A DNA stretch of 64,000 bases from Blastococcus xanthinilyticus (GTDB lineage: Bacteria; Actinomycetota; Actinomycetes; Mycobacteriales; Geodermatophilaceae), in contig NZ_VNHW01000008.1 of the NCBI RefSeq assembly GCF_008124835.1, positions 124,001-188,000 on the forward strand, read 5' to 3'. This document shows, piece by piece, positions 32,797 to 41,874 of this stretch. The translations under genes and the position numbers were made by a program. Positions within the stretch are counted from its first letter, which is position 1. Each line of letters begins with the position of its first letter. Under the pieces are notes generated by a model. The model saw nothing but the letters and a program-made list of their open reading frames with translations. It ran no database searches and was not told where the DNA came from.

Positions 32797-33417
32797 ATGT
32801 CCAGCGGGGGCGGGCGAGGCGACGGGGAGACCTCGGACCAGGGCGACTGGATGCGGAGCGGTCTCAACGCCCAGCCGCCGCGGCAGACGCGCAGGTGGGC
32901 GGCCGTGGGAGGTGGGCTGGCCACCGCAGCGGCCATCGTGGCGGGGACCGGCCTGGTCCTCCAGGACCGCGGCGGCGACATCGGCGCGACCGCTCCGCCG
33001 CCGGCGACGTCCATGCCTACCGGGACCGCGCCGACGACCACGTCGCCGGACGAGCCGGGGGACGGCGGCGCAGCGGGCGGCCCGACGGCCCCCAGCCCGT
33101 CCACCTCCCCGACCACGGCTCTGCCACCCGGGGGACCTGGACCCGCGCCGGGCTTCGTCGAAGCCGGGGGACCTGGCGGATACGCCTACGTCCGCGAGCT
33201 GCCCGGCCTGTCGTCGGAGGTCGTGGCGAATCTGCCCCACGGAACGGCGGTGCTCATCGTCTGCACGACCCGCGGCGACGTGGTCGTCTCGCCCGACGGG
33301 CGCGGCAGCGACCTCTGGAACTACATCGCCCCCACCGACCTGGGCCCGGCCGGCTTCATCCCGGACGCCTGGGTGTACACGGGGACGGACGAGCCCACGA
33401 GGCCGGAGTGCGCGTGA
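32797..33417 (+). CDS. Membrane-anchored protein with SH3-like C-terminus
   Basis: 206 residues from ATG 32797, 5 nt after the previous stop. One membrane helix at about 35-55 (WAAVGGGLATAAAIVAGTGLVL), a Pro/Thr/Ser/Gly-rich linker to about residue 115, and a C-terminal domain with GYAYVRELPGLSSEVVANLPHGTAVLIVC, which fits a bacterial SH3-like fold. The SH3 domain would face outward and could bind the cell wall. Probably co-transcribed with the 159-residue protein. Confidence 0.7.
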   Translation: MSSGGGRGDGETSDQGDWMRSGLNAQPPRQTRRWAAVGGGLATAAAIVAGTGLVLQDRGGDIGATAPPPATSMPTGTAPTTTSPDEPGDGGAAGGPTAPSPSTSPTTALPPGGPGPAPGFVEAGGPGGYAYVRELPGLSSEVVANLPHGTAVLIVCTTRGDVVVSPDGRGSDLWNYIAPTDLGPAGFIPDAWVYTGTDEPTRPECA

Positions 33418-33501
33418 ACGGGTCGTCCCTGCGTGCTGACCCAGCGACCGCCGTGAGGTCGCGCGCCGACCCAACGCCGAGGGATGGCTCCCCGCCGCGC
33501 T

Positions 33502-33610
33502 CGTGATCACCGGCAGTAACGGTGTGCACGATCGGTTCGCCTGGTCGGGGGATCGGCGGTGTCACGCGGCGTCACCGCACCCCTAGGTTGACCCCCGTGA
33601 TCACCGGCAG
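33502..33610. repeat. 15-bp direct repeat spanning the lipoprotein start
   Basis: CGTGATCACCGGCAG occurs at 33502-33516 and again at 33596-33610, the second copy containing the GTG start of the lipoprotein gene. The 94-bp offset suggests a small duplication of this start region. The 179-nt gap otherwise holds only a TAGGTT box at 33584-33589. Confidence 0.55.
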
Positions 33611-34046
33611 ACCTCCGATCCCCGGTCTGCTGGTGTTCCTGCTGGCGGCCACCACGGCGTGCAGCTCCAGCGCGCCACCGCCCGCGGAGACCGCCGCCGC
33701 GGTGCCCGGCTACACCTCCCCACCGGGGGCGCCGGACATCTGCGCGCGGCTGGCCGGTTCCACCCACTTCGTCGGGATACCGCAGGCCGCCGGCCGGCTG
33801 GCCGCGGGCACCCAGGTGGTGGAGGCGCGGACCGCGCTCGCCGCCGCGCGCCGCGAGCTGCGGGCCATCGTGGCCGAGCTGCCCGACGGCGAGGCCGCGG
33901 AGCTGCGCGGTGCGACCGAGGCCGTCGTCGCCGCGCTGCTGGGCGTGCTGGACGAGCCGCTCACCCAGCAGGCCCGCGAGGCCCTGCTCGACGGGATGGA
34001 CGACCTCGTCGCCGAGCTCGAGCCGGCCTGCGGGTTCCCCGCGTGA
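33597..34046 (+). CDS. Lipoprotein of unknown function
   Basis: 149 residues from GTG 33597. TAGGTT (33584-33589) lies 7 nt before the start, a leaderless promoter. A signal peptide ends in a lipobox-like LAATTAC with Cys at about residue 22, so it is probably lipid-anchored outside the membrane. The remainder is helical (TALAAARRELRAIVAELP, EAVVAALLGVLDE). It overlaps the next gene, so they are co-translated. No family recognised. Confidence 0.7.
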   Translation: MITGRPPIPGLLVFLLAATTACSSSAPPPAETAAAVPGYTSPPGAPDICARLAGSTHFVGIPQAAGRLAAGTQVVEARTALAAARRELRAIVAELPDGEAAELRGATEAVVAALLGVLDEPLTQQAREALLDGMDDLVAELEPACGFPA

Positions 34047-35134
34047 GGCGCGCCGTCGCGCTCGCGGTCGCGGTGTTCGCCGGCACCCTGGCGGTGCCCG
34101 CCCCGGCGGTGGCCGGCCCGGCGGCCGATCTCTGCGTGCCCGACGAGCAGCGGGGCACCGTCCCGGCCGACTTCGTGCTCGACGCCTGCGTCGACGGTGG
34201 CGCGGTCGTGCTGCGCAACCCCCTGGACGTCCCGGTGACGGTCGCGGCGAGCGGCGATCTCGCATCCGCCGAGCCGATCGACCTGAGCGAGGAGACGGCG
34301 GCCGGGACGATGCGCCTGCTGGGTGCGGACGCACAGGTCCTCGCGCCCGGCGACGTGCTCCGGTGGCCGCGGGGCGCCGGAGCGGCGGAGCTCGTGGTGG
34401 CCGCGCTGGAGCCGGTGACCGCGGTCCGGACCGTCGAAGGGCTCGAGGTGTTCCTGGCCGGGGCGGGCGGCGGTCCCGGGGTGCTCTCCGCACAGCAGCT
34501 GGCGGCCGTGGCCACCGGGATCGGTCCGGCCGTGGACGAGTGGGCGGCCTGCACCGACGGGGCGAGCGTCATCGGCCGGGTGGCCTGCGACCTGCGGGCG
34601 GCCGACGGGGTGGGGAGCGCGCTCGCCGGGCAGCTGCCGCCCGGCACGGTCGGCGCCGTGGCCGACGTCGCCCTGGACCCCGCACGCTGGCAGCAGTGGA
34701 CGGCGCCGGCGGGTCCCGAGGACGATCCGCGGCCGGCGGACGCCTCCGCCACCGGCCCCACCGGTCTCACCGGGCAGGTGCGGCTCGTCCAGCAGGCAGC
34801 TCCGCCCCCGCCGCCGCCCCCGCCGCCGCCCCCCGTCGAGCCGGCAGCACCGCCGGCCGCCCCGCGTGCGGTGGTCGCCCCGCCGCCGCCTCCGGCTGCC
34901 CGGGCTCAGGCCCCGGCTCAGGCCCCGGCTCCGGCTCCCGCTCCGGCGCCTGTCCCTGCGCCGGCCCCCGCGCCGGCTCCACCCGCGCCGCCGCCGGTCG
35001 TCCGCGACCTGCGCACCGAGGCCGAACGGTGGCTGCAGGAGCTGCAGGACCGGTGGGAGCGGGAGTGGCAGGACCGCGACCACGACCGCGGCACGGGCAA
35101 CGGCTGGGGCCGCGGCGGGCGCTGGGGGGACTGA
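34043..35134 (+). CDS. Secreted protein with proline-rich C-terminal linker
   Basis: 363 residues from GTG 34043 (overlaps lipoprotein stop). A signal peptide ends near AVAGPAAD. Residues 30-240 form a globular domain with Cys pairs (DLCVPDE, LDACVDGG, WAACTDG, RVACDLR). Residues about 250-315 are nearly pure Pro/Ala (runs of Pro, then APAPAPA). The tail is charged and Trp-rich (ERWLQELQDRWEREWQDRD). Pro/Ala linkers often span the cell wall. No enzyme motif seen. Confidence 0.72.
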   Translation: MRRAVALAVAVFAGTLAVPAPAVAGPAADLCVPDEQRGTVPADFVLDACVDGGAVVLRNPLDVPVTVAASGDLASAEPIDLSEETAAGTMRLLGADAQVLAPGDVLRWPRGAGAAELVVAALEPVTAVRTVEGLEVFLAGAGGGPGVLSAQQLAAVATGIGPAVDEWAACTDGASVIGRVACDLRAADGVGSALAGQLPPGTVGAVADVALDPARWQQWTAPAGPEDDPRPADASATGPTGLTGQVRLVQQAAPPPPPPPPPPPVEPAAPPAAPRAVVAPPPPPAARAQAPAQAPAPAPAPAPVPAPAPAPAPPAPPPVVRDLRTEAERWLQELQDRWEREWQDRDHDRGTGNGWGRGGRWGD

Positions 35135-35164
35135 GCCCCGCGCCCGCCACGGCCGCCGGCGCGG

Positions 35165-35401
35165 TCACCCGCCGCGCTCGACCTCCGCCTGCACGATCCC
35201 GCGGACCGCGCGCAGCAGCGCCTCGTCCGAGGCGTCCCCGCGGGCCAGCGCATCGCGGGCCGGGTCGGGCAGCAGGTCGCCGTCGACCGTCTCCAGCCAG
35301 GTCACGTCCCCACCCATCCGGCGGCCGACCCGCAGACCGTCCCCGTCCGGGCGGATCACGTACTCCTCGCTGTCCAGCTTGATCGTCATGTCGTCGCTCA
35401 T
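35165..35401 (-). CDS. Small acidic hypothetical protein
   Basis: 78 residues from ATG 35401, behind a G-rich stretch resembling a ribosome site. It reads as two strands (TIKLDSEEYVIRPDGDGLRV) followed by helices (DALARGDASDEALLRAVRGIV). Soluble, acidic. No family recognised. It faces the secreted protein gene tail to tail and lies 90 nt from cutA, divergent from it. Confidence 0.6.
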   Translation of the reverse strand: MSDDMTIKLDSEEYVIRPDGDGLRVGRRMGGDVTWLETVDGDLLPDPARDALARGDASDEALLRAVRGIVQAEVERGG

Positions 35402-35491
35402 GCCCGCCCCCCTACCCGCAGGGTCCCGGGATCCACGCACACCGCCGGCCGGGCACTCCGCGCCGGTGTACCGCGGGGAGAGGATCGCGGC

Positions 35492-35818
35492 ATGGACGAG
35501 GAGCTCTGCGAGGTCGTGGTCACCGCTGCCGACGGGGACTGGCTGGCCGGGTACACCCGGACCCTGGTCGAGGAACGCCTGGCGGCGTGCGGGCACGCGG
35601 GAACGCCGATCCGGGCCGTCTACCGCTGGGACGGTGCGGTGCACGACGAGACGGAGGCCCGCGTCGCCCTGCACACCCGCCGGTCGCTGGTGCCGGCGAT
35701 CGTCGCGCGCACCGCCGAGCTGCACCCCTACGACGTGCCGTGCGTCATCGCGCTACCCCTGGTGGGCGGCAACCCCGGCTACCTGAGGTGGATCGCGGCG
35801 GAGACGGAGCCACGCTGA
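35492..35818 (+). CDS. cutA: CutA divalent-cation tolerance protein
   Basis: 108 residues of the CutA1 family, small trimers with a ferredoxin-like fold linked to copper tolerance. Seen: EVVVTAADGDWLAGYTRTLVEERLAAC, YRWDG, HTRRSLVPAIVARTAELHPYDVPCVIALPLVGGNPGYLRWI, the near-universal HPYxVP and WI pattern. Standard length. Ends at a hairpin (35824-35844). Confidence 0.9.
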   Translation: MDEELCEVVVTAADGDWLAGYTRTLVEERLAACGHAGTPIRAVYRWDGAVHDETEARVALHTRRSLVPAIVARTAELHPYDVPCVIALPLVGGNPGYLRWIAAETEPR

Positions 35819-35823
35819 CCCTC

Positions 35824-35844
35824 CCCCTTTTCGAGGAGAAGGGG
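35824..35844 (+). terminator. Hairpin after cutA
   Basis: CCCCTTTTC (35824-35832) pairs with GAGAAGGGG (35836-35844), one T-G wobble, around GAG. It begins 6 nt after the cutA stop. Confidence 0.65.
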
Positions 35845-35930
35845 CAGAGTGCCCTGAGGCGGGCATCGCTCCTGCCGATAGACGGGACGAACGGTGCCCA
35901 CCGGGGCGCCCCGGCACGGGCGGGGGAGAC

Positions 35931-37751
35931 GTGGCAGCAGGCGGGAGCGACGCGGGGCTGGCCTTCGACGCCTGGGACGGCGCCACGACCCGTGGCCGGG
36001 ACGCCGGACTGGTCGCCGCCGTCGTCGACGCGCTGCCTTCGCCCACGGTCCTGCTCGACCCGCAGGGCGTGATCCTGATGGTCAACTCCGCGTGGGTGGC
36101 CGACGGGCTCAAGCACGGGCAGTCCATCGGTCCGGGCGCCGACTACTTCGCCGAGGCGATCGGGCTCGCCGACGACCCGGACGGGCGCACGCTGGTCAGC
36201 GAGCTCCACGAGCTGATCGCCGGTGCGCGGTCGGAGCTGGCCATCGACCGCTCGCTGCCGAGCCCGGCCGGGACCGGGCGGCTCTGGTTCCACGTGCAGG
36301 GCACCCGCGTCGGCGACGCCGGGCACGTCGTCGTGACCCACACCGACGTCACCGCACGGGTGCTCGCCGAACGGGCGTCGTCCTGGCAGGCCCGTCACGA
36401 CCACCTCACCGAGCTGCCCAACCGCGCCCACCTGCACGAGCTGATCGACCGCGAGCTCCACCGGCCCGACCAGCGCGCCGTGTCGGTGCTCTTCCTGGAC
36501 ATCGACGGCTTCAAGGACGTCAACGACTCCCTCGGCCACGAGGTCGGCGACGAGCTGCTGCGCCAGATGTCCGCGCGGCTGGTCGCCGCCACCCGCGGGC
36601 AGGACACCGTCGGCCGGCTCGGCGGCGACGAGTTCGTCGTCGTCTGCCGGGACTGCACCACCGACGGGGCGGTGGCGATGGCGGTCCGCTGCCAGGCCGC
36701 GTTCGCCGAGCCCTTCCGGCTGGCCGGGCGCAGCATCATGCTGGGCGCGAGCATCGGGATCGCGGGCACCGACGGGGAGGACCGGCCGGTCATCCGGTCC
36801 ACCGAGCTGGTGCGCGACGCCGACCTGGCCATGTACGCCGCCAAGGCCGCCGGGCGGGGCCGCATGCGCGTGTTCAGCCCCGACCTGCGCGCCGCGGCCG
36901 AGAAGCGGATGCAGCTGGCCGCCGAGCTGCGCGACGCCATCTCCAGGGGCGAGCTCGTCCTGCACTACCAGCCGATCGTGCACCTGGGCACCGGCGCCTG
37001 CTCGGGCGTGGAGGCGCTCGTCCGCTGGCAGCACCCGGTGCGCGGTCTGCTGCCGCCCGCGGAGTTCGTGCCGCTGGCCGCGCAGCACGACCTCATGGCC
37101 GAGCTGACCTGCTGGGTGCTGCACGCCGCCACCCGGCAGGCCACCGCCTGGGCCGGCGTCGGGCTGCCGCTGGTGATGAACGTCAACATCAGCGCCGAGC
37201 ACTTCTCCGCCGGCACGCTCACCGACGACGTCGCCGCCGCGCTGGAGGGCTCCGGCCTCCCGCCGGACCGGCTCGTCGTGGAGCTCACCGAGACCAGCGT
37301 GGCGGAGGACCCGGAGAGCGCGGCGGCGCAGCTGGCGCGGCTGCGGGTGACTGGCGTCGAGGTCGCCATCGACGACTTCGGCTGCGGCTTCTCCTCGATC
37401 AGCCAGCTGGTCTCGCTGCCCGCCGGGCTGCTGAAGATCGACCGGAGCCTGGTCACCTGCTCCGGTGGCCATGCCGGTCAGGCCGCGGCCGCCATCGCGG
37501 CGGTCATCGGCCTGGCCGACGCCTTCGGCATGCGCACGCTCGCCGAAGGGGTGGAGACGGCCCGGCAGCTGACCATGGTCAGGGACCTGGGCTGCACGTT
37601 CGCGCAGGGCTTCCACATCGCCCGGCCGATGGCCGCCGCGGAGATCCCGGCCTGGATGGCGGCGCGCTCCGGTGGTGCGGCGGCCGAGACCCTCCCGTCC
37701 GGCGCCGCGGACCGGCCGCGCCGGCTCGCCGCCTCCGTCGAGCCCGGCTGA
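35931..37751 (+). CDS. PAS-GGDEF-EAL cyclic di-GMP protein
   Basis: 606 residues from GTG 35931. N-terminal PAS-like domain (PSPTVLLDPQGVILMVNSAW), then GGDEF domain with intact GGDEF (residues 231-235, RLGGDEFVVV) and EAL domain with EAL (361-363) plus the DDFGCGFSS and KIDRSLV motifs of active phosphodiesterases. Both cyclase and phosphodiesterase sites look complete. No I-site RxxD is evident before GGDEF. It controls cyclic di-GMP levels in the cytoplasm. Single gene. Confidence 0.92.
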   Translation: MAAGGSDAGLAFDAWDGATTRGRDAGLVAAVVDALPSPTVLLDPQGVILMVNSAWVADGLKHGQSIGPGADYFAEAIGLADDPDGRTLVSELHELIAGARSELAIDRSLPSPAGTGRLWFHVQGTRVGDAGHVVVTHTDVTARVLAERASSWQARHDHLTELPNRAHLHELIDRELHRPDQRAVSVLFLDIDGFKDVNDSLGHEVGDELLRQMSARLVAATRGQDTVGRLGGDEFVVVCRDCTTDGAVAMAVRCQAAFAEPFRLAGRSIMLGASIGIAGTDGEDRPVIRSTELVRDADLAMYAAKAAGRGRMRVFSPDLRAAAEKRMQLAAELRDAISRGELVLHYQPIVHLGTGACSGVEALVRWQHPVRGLLPPAEFVPLAAQHDLMAELTCWVLHAATRQATAWAGVGLPLVMNVNISAEHFSAGTLTDDVAAALEGSGLPPDRLVVELTETSVAEDPESAAAQLARLRVTGVEVAIDDFGCGFSSISQLVSLPAGLLKIDRSLVTCSGGHAGQAAAAIAAVIGLADAFGMRTLAEGVETARQLTMVRDLGCTFAQGFHIARPMAAAEIPAWMAARSGGAAAETLPSGAADRPRRLAASVEPG

Positions 37752-37758
37752 CGCCGGC

Positions 37759-38046
37759 TCAGCCCGGCTCGCCGCGGGCCTTGCGGCGCGCGATGACCAC
37801 GAGGTCGACCACGGCGATCGCGCCGAAGACGAACAGGACGACGGCCGGCCAGGTGGGCAGGTCGGTGCCCAGCCAGCCCAGCCCGCCCAGCACGCAGACC
37901 ACCGCCCCGAAGGCGGCGAGGACCAGCCGGAGGGTCAGGGCCGACCGCGCCGGCGCCGCGCCGCCGAGGCCGGCGGTGGGGTCGTGGTGGTCGGGGAGGC
38001 CACGCGCGTAGTCCTCGCGGGAGCGTGGGCGATTCGGGTCGGTCAT
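37759..38046 (-). CDS. Small two-helix membrane protein, DUF6343-like
   Basis: 95 residues from ATG 38046. It has a basic/disordered start, then [24 protein letters not shown] and a second membrane helix ending [14 protein letters not shown]. The ARSAL-LRL entry and two-helix size resemble the actinobacterial DUF6343 family (from memory). It diverges from prfB, their starts being 46 nt apart. Confidence 0.65.
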   Translation of the reverse strand: MTDPNRPRSREDYARGLPDHHDPTAGLGGAAPARSALTLRLVLAAFGAVVCVLGGLGWLGTDLPTWPAVVLFVFGAIAVVDLVVIARRKARGEPG

Positions 38047-38092
38047 GGCATCCGTGCCTACCCGCGCCCCGAGCCCACTACCCTGGGTCGAC

Positions 38093-39205
38093 GTGGCCGC
38101 TGACTTCTCCGTCGTCCTGGACGAACTCGACACGACCCTGACGTCGATCGAGGCCGTCCTCGACGTCGACCGCCTCCGACGGGAGGTAGTCGAGCTCGAG
38201 CAGCAGGCCGCCGCCCCCGACCTCTGGGACGACGTCGAGGCCGCGCAGGCGCTCACCTCCAAGCTCTCCTACATGCAGGGCGACCTCCGCCGGGTCGAGG
38301 AGCTGCGCGCGCGGCTGGAGGACGTGGGTCTGCTGCACGAGATGGCCGCCGAGGAGAACGACGCGGCGACCACCGCGGAGACCGAGCGCGAGCTGGAGAG
38401 CCTGCGCCAGGCGATCGACGAGCTCGAGGTGCGCACCCTGCTCTCGGGGGACTACGACTCCCGCGAGGCGCTGGTCACCATCCGCTCGGAGGCCGGCGGC
38501 GTGGACGCCGCCGACTTCGCCGAGATGCTCATGCGGATGTACCTGCGCTGGGCCGAGCGGCACAAGTACCCGACGGAGGTGTACGACGTCAGCTACGCGG
38601 AGGAGGCCGGCATCAAGTCGGCCACGTTCGCGGTGAAGGCGCCCTACGCCTACGGCACCCTCTCGGTGGAGCAGGGCACCCACCGGCTGGTGCGGATCTC
38701 CCCGTTCGACAACCAGGGCCGCCGGCAGACCTCCTTCGCCGGGGTCGAGGTGCTGCCCGTGGTGGAGCAGACCGACCACGTGGACATCCCGGAGAACGAG
38801 ATCCGGGTCGACGTCTTCCGCTCCTCGGGTCCCGGCGGCCAGAGCGTCAACACCACCGACTCCGCCGTCCGGATGACGCACATCCCGACCGGCATCGTGG
38901 TGTCCTGCCAGAACGAGAAGAGCCAGATCCAGAACCGCGCGGCGGCGCTGCGGGTGCTCCAGGCGCGGCTGCTCGTCGTCCGCCAGCAGGAGCAGAAGGC
39001 GGAGATGGACGCGCTGAAGGGCGAGGGCAGCAGCTGGGGCAACCAGATGCGTTCCTACGTCCTGCACCCGTACCAGATGGTGAAGGACCTGCGCACCGAG
39101 CAGGAGACCGGCAACACCGCGTCGGTCCTCGACGGGGACATCGACGGCTTCATCGAGGCCGGCATCCGGTGGCGCCGGCAGCAGGAGACCGTCGACGCCG
39201 GCTGA
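38093..39205 (+). CDS. prfB: Peptide chain release factor 2
   Basis: 370 residues. RF2 recognises UGA and UAA: the tripeptide anticodon is Ser-Pro-Phe at 203-205 ([14 protein letters not shown]) and the catalytic Gly-Gly-Gln at 248-250 (SGPGGQSVN). GTG at 38093 lies 8 nt after TACCCT (38079-38084), a leaderless start. There is no in-frame early UGA, so no programmed frameshift as in E. coli; this matches actinobacteria. It heads the conserved prfB-ftsE-ftsX-smpB neighbourhood. Confidence 0.96.
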   Translation: MAADFSVVLDELDTTLTSIEAVLDVDRLRREVVELEQQAAAPDLWDDVEAAQALTSKLSYMQGDLRRVEELRARLEDVGLLHEMAAEENDAATTAETERELESLRQAIDELEVRTLLSGDYDSREALVTIRSEAGGVDAADFAEMLMRMYLRWAERHKYPTEVYDVSYAEEAGIKSATFAVKAPYAYGTLSVEQGTHRLVRISPFDNQGRRQTSFAGVEVLPVVEQTDHVDIPENEIRVDVFRSSGPGGQSVNTTDSAVRMTHIPTGIVVSCQNEKSQIQNRAAALRVLQARLLVVRQQEQKAEMDALKGEGSSWGNQMRSYVLHPYQMVKDLRTEQETGNTASVLDGDIDGFIEAGIRWRRQQETVDAG

Positions 39206-39401
39206 GCGGCGCCCGCCCGCCGGCGTCGACCGGGAGATGCCAGGCAATTCACAGTCGGTGCGTTCCGGAGCCGGACGCAACCGTCCGTGACCGGGTGACC
39301 TGGTCGTTGCCCCGCCGCGGTGACGCAGTGCGAGAACGAGTCCGGAGCGTTCCGTGGCGAACGGGCCTGACCGGGGCCCGGGACTAGTACCGTGGCGCCT
39401 C

Positions 39402-40091
39402 GTGATCGAAATGCAACACGTCACGAAGCTGTACCCGGCGAGCGGCCGGCCGGCTCTGGACGACGTCTCGACGGAGATCGACAAGGGCGAGTTCGTCTTC
39501 CTCATCGGCTCGTCGGGCTCGGGCAAGTCGACCTTCCTGCGGCTGCTGCTGAAGGAGGACGACCCCACCTCCGGCACCGTCACGGTCAACGGCAAGCCGC
39601 TGGGCACCATGAGCAAGTGGCAGGTGCCGAAGCTGCGCCGCACCATGGGCTGCGTCTTCCAGGACTTCCGGCTGCTGCGCAACCGCACGGTCGCCCAGAA
39701 CGTCGCCTTCGCGCTCGAGGTCATCAACAAGCCGCACCGGACGATCAAGCGGGTCGTCCCCGAGGTGCTGGAGATGGTCGGCCTGGAGGGCAAGGCCAAC
39801 CGGCTGCCCGGTGAGCTCTCCGGTGGTGAGCAGCAGCGGGTCGCGATCGCCCGGGCGTTCGTCAATCGGCCGCTGGTGCTGCTGGCCGACGAGCCGACCG
39901 GAAACCTCGACCCGGAGACCAGCGAGGGCATCATGCTGCTGCTCGAGCGGATCAACCGGACCGGCACCACGGTGATCATGGCGACGCACGACTACCACAT
40001 CGTCGACTCCATGCGCCGCCGCGTCATCGAGCTCAACGGGGGAGTCCTGACCCGCGACCAGTCGCGTGGTGTCTACGGCGTGGGCCGCTAG
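39402..40091 (+). CDS. ftsE: Cell-division ATPase FtsE
   Basis: 229 residues with Walker [17 protein letters not shown], signature [15 protein letters not shown] and Walker [13 protein letters not shown], the FtsE-specific spacing. FtsEX couples ATP hydrolysis to periplasmic peptidoglycan hydrolases at division. GTG at 39402 has TACCGT (39388-39393) 8 nt upstream, suggesting a leaderless promoter in the 196-nt gap after prfB. Confidence 0.96.
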   Translation: MIEMQHVTKLYPASGRPALDDVSTEIDKGEFVFLIGSSGSGKSTFLRLLLKEDDPTSGTVTVNGKPLGTMSKWQVPKLRRTMGCVFQDFRLLRNRTVAQNVAFALEVINKPHRTIKRVVPEVLEMVGLEGKANRLPGELSGGEQQRVAIARAFVNRPLVLLADEPTGNLDPETSEGIMLLLERINRTGTTVIMATHDYHIVDSMRRRVIELNGGVLTRDQSRGVYGVGR

Positions 40092-40151
40092 CAGCGACCC
40101 CCGTACCGACACCGCCGACCGCGTCCGCACGCACTCCACGACAGGGAATCC

Positions 40152-41036
40152 ATGCGCGTCAATTTCGTGCTCTCCGAGGTGGCCACCGGGCTGCGTCGCA
40201 ACCTCACCATGACGGTCGCGATGATCCTGACCACGGCCATCTCGCTGGGCCTCATGGGCACCGGCCTGCTCATCGCCGGGATGATCTCCGAGATGAAGGA
40301 GATCTACTACGACAAGGTGCAGGTCTCCATCTTCCTGGCCCCCGAGGTCACCGAGGAGCAGCGGGCGGCCATCCAGCAGGAGCTGGAGTCCTCCACCGAG
40401 GTCGCCTCGTTCGTCTACGAGTCGCAGGCGGAGGCCTACGAGCGGTTCCGGCAGCAGTTCAGCCAGCAGCCCGAGCTGGTCGAGAACACGCCGGCCGACG
40501 CCCTCCCGGAGAGCTTCCGCGTGGAGCTGGTGAACCCCGAGCGCTACGAGGTCATCGCCGCGGAGTTCCCCAACGGGGAGAACGGCGTCGACCAGGTGCG
40601 GGACGAGGGCGAGTTCCTCGACCGGCTGTTCAGCCTGCTCAACGGGGCCCGCAACGCGACGATCGCCGTCGCCGTCGTCCAGGCGCTCGCGGCCCTGCTG
40701 CTGATCTCCAACACGATCCAGCTGGCCGCCTTCAACCGGCGCAACGAAACGAACATCATGCGGCTGGTCGGCGCCTCGCGCTGGTACACCCAGCTGCCGT
40801 TCATCCTCGAGGCCGCGATCGCCGGGCTCATCGGTGGCCTGCTCGCTGCGGGTGGCCTGATCCTCACCAAGGTGCTCTTCATCGACCGCACCCTGGCCGG
40901 GCCGATCCGGGCCGGGATCATCCCGCAGGTCGAGTGGGACGCGATCATCTGGAACAGCGTGATCGTCTCCGGTGTCGGCGTCGCCCTCGCCGGCATCGCC
41001 GCCTACGTGACCCTGCGGTTGTACGTGCGGCTCTGA
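40152..41036 (+). CDS. ftsX: Cell-division protein FtsX
   Basis: 294 residues. Cytoplasmic N-terminus, one membrane helix (MTVAMILTTAISLGLMGTGL), an outer domain (EVTEEQRAAIQQELESS, ALPESFRVELV) and a three-helix FtsX core at the C-terminus. It starts 60 nt after ftsE behind ACAGGGAA. Ends at a repeat/hairpin block. Confidence 0.95.
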   Translation: MRVNFVLSEVATGLRRNLTMTVAMILTTAISLGLMGTGLLIAGMISEMKEIYYDKVQVSIFLAPEVTEEQRAAIQQELESSTEVASFVYESQAEAYERFRQQFSQQPELVENTPADALPESFRVELVNPERYEVIAAEFPNGENGVDQVRDEGEFLDRLFSLLNGARNATIAVAVVQALAALLLISNTIQLAAFNRRNETNIMRLVGASRWYTQLPFILEAAIAGLIGGLLAAGGLILTKVLFIDRTLAGPIRAGIIPQVEWDAIIWNSVIVSGVGVALAGIAAYVTLRLYVRL

Positions 41037-41305
41037 CACTGTCGTCCTCCGGACGACACCGCGGCCAGGTGCCGTCCCCGACGGGTGCTGAGCCCTGCCG
41101 TCGCACCCTTCGCGGACCCCGCCGGGGCCCACTCGGGCCCGACCCTGGCACGGCCAGGTGCCGTCCCCCGGGGGTGTGGAGCCCCACCGTCGAACCCGCC
41201 GGGGACCCTCCGGGCCCCGCGCCGGGTCCGACACCGCGGCTGTGACACCGCCGTCCTCCGGACGACGACCGCGACCAGGAGCCATCCCCGACGGGCGCTG
41301 AGCCC
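41027..41305. repeat. Imperfect repeat block between ftsX and smpB
   Basis: The 359-nt gap is filled by three related units. The ftsX end and hairpin (41027-41057) match 41236-41266 at 28 of 31 positions; the core at 41063-41095 recurs at 41152-41185 and 41273-41305 (CAGG-GCC-TCCCC-GACGGG-GCTGAGCCC pattern). Hairpins GTCGTCC-TCC-GGACGAC (41041-41057) and CGTCC-TCC-GGACG (41252-41264) could terminate ftsX. It has the look of a repeated ftsX terminator expanded by duplication. The stretch from 41306 to 41395 holds nothing else I recognise. Confidence 0.65.
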
Positions 41306-41395
41306 ATCCCGGCCCCCGTCGTGGAGGCCTCCGGCCCCCACTCCTCGGGCCGCCTCGCGGGGCGGCCTCCGCCGGAGCCGTGAGATCCTTTTTCC

Positions 41396-41872
41396 ATGCC
41401 GCGGGAGCAAGGGCGCAAGTTCATCGCCCAGAACAAGAAGGCGCGGCACGACTACTCGATCCTCGACACCTACGAGGTGGGCCTGGTGCTCACCGGCACG
41501 GAGGTGAAGAGCCTCCGGGCCGGCCGTGCCTCGCTCGTCGACGGGTTCGCCTCGATCGACGACGGCGAGGTGTGGCTGCAGCACGTGCACATCCCCGAGT
41601 ACGTGCAGGGCACCTGGACCAACCACGCCCCCCGCCGCAAGCGGAAGGTGCTCATGCACCGCAGCGAGATCGACAAGCTGCTGGGCAAGACCAAGGAGGG
41701 CGGGCTGACGCTCGTCCCGCTGGACCTGTACTTCAAGGACGGCAAGGTCAAGGCCACGCTCGCGCTGGCGAAGGGCAAGAAGGCCTACGACAAGCGGCAC
41801 GACCTCGCCGAGCGCGACTCACGCCGGGAGATCCAGAAGGCCTTCGGGCGGTACGTGAAGGGACGTCGCTGA
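41396..41872 (+). CDS. smpB: tmRNA-binding protein SmpB
   Basis: 158 residues with the SmpB fold: [28 protein letters not shown], then [22 protein letters not shown], the tmRNA contact region, and a basic C-terminal tail ([21 protein letters not shown]) that reads the decoding centre. It works with the ssrA RNA at 59974, 18 kb away. Standard length. Confidence 0.96.
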   Translation: MPREQGRKFIAQNKKARHDYSILDTYEVGLVLTGTEVKSLRAGRASLVDGFASIDDGEVWLQHVHIPEYVQGTWTNHAPRRKRKVLMHRSEIDKLLGKTKEGGLTLVPLDLYFKDGKVKATLALAKGKKAYDKRHDLAERDSRREIQKAFGRYVKGRR

Positions 41873-41874
41873 GC

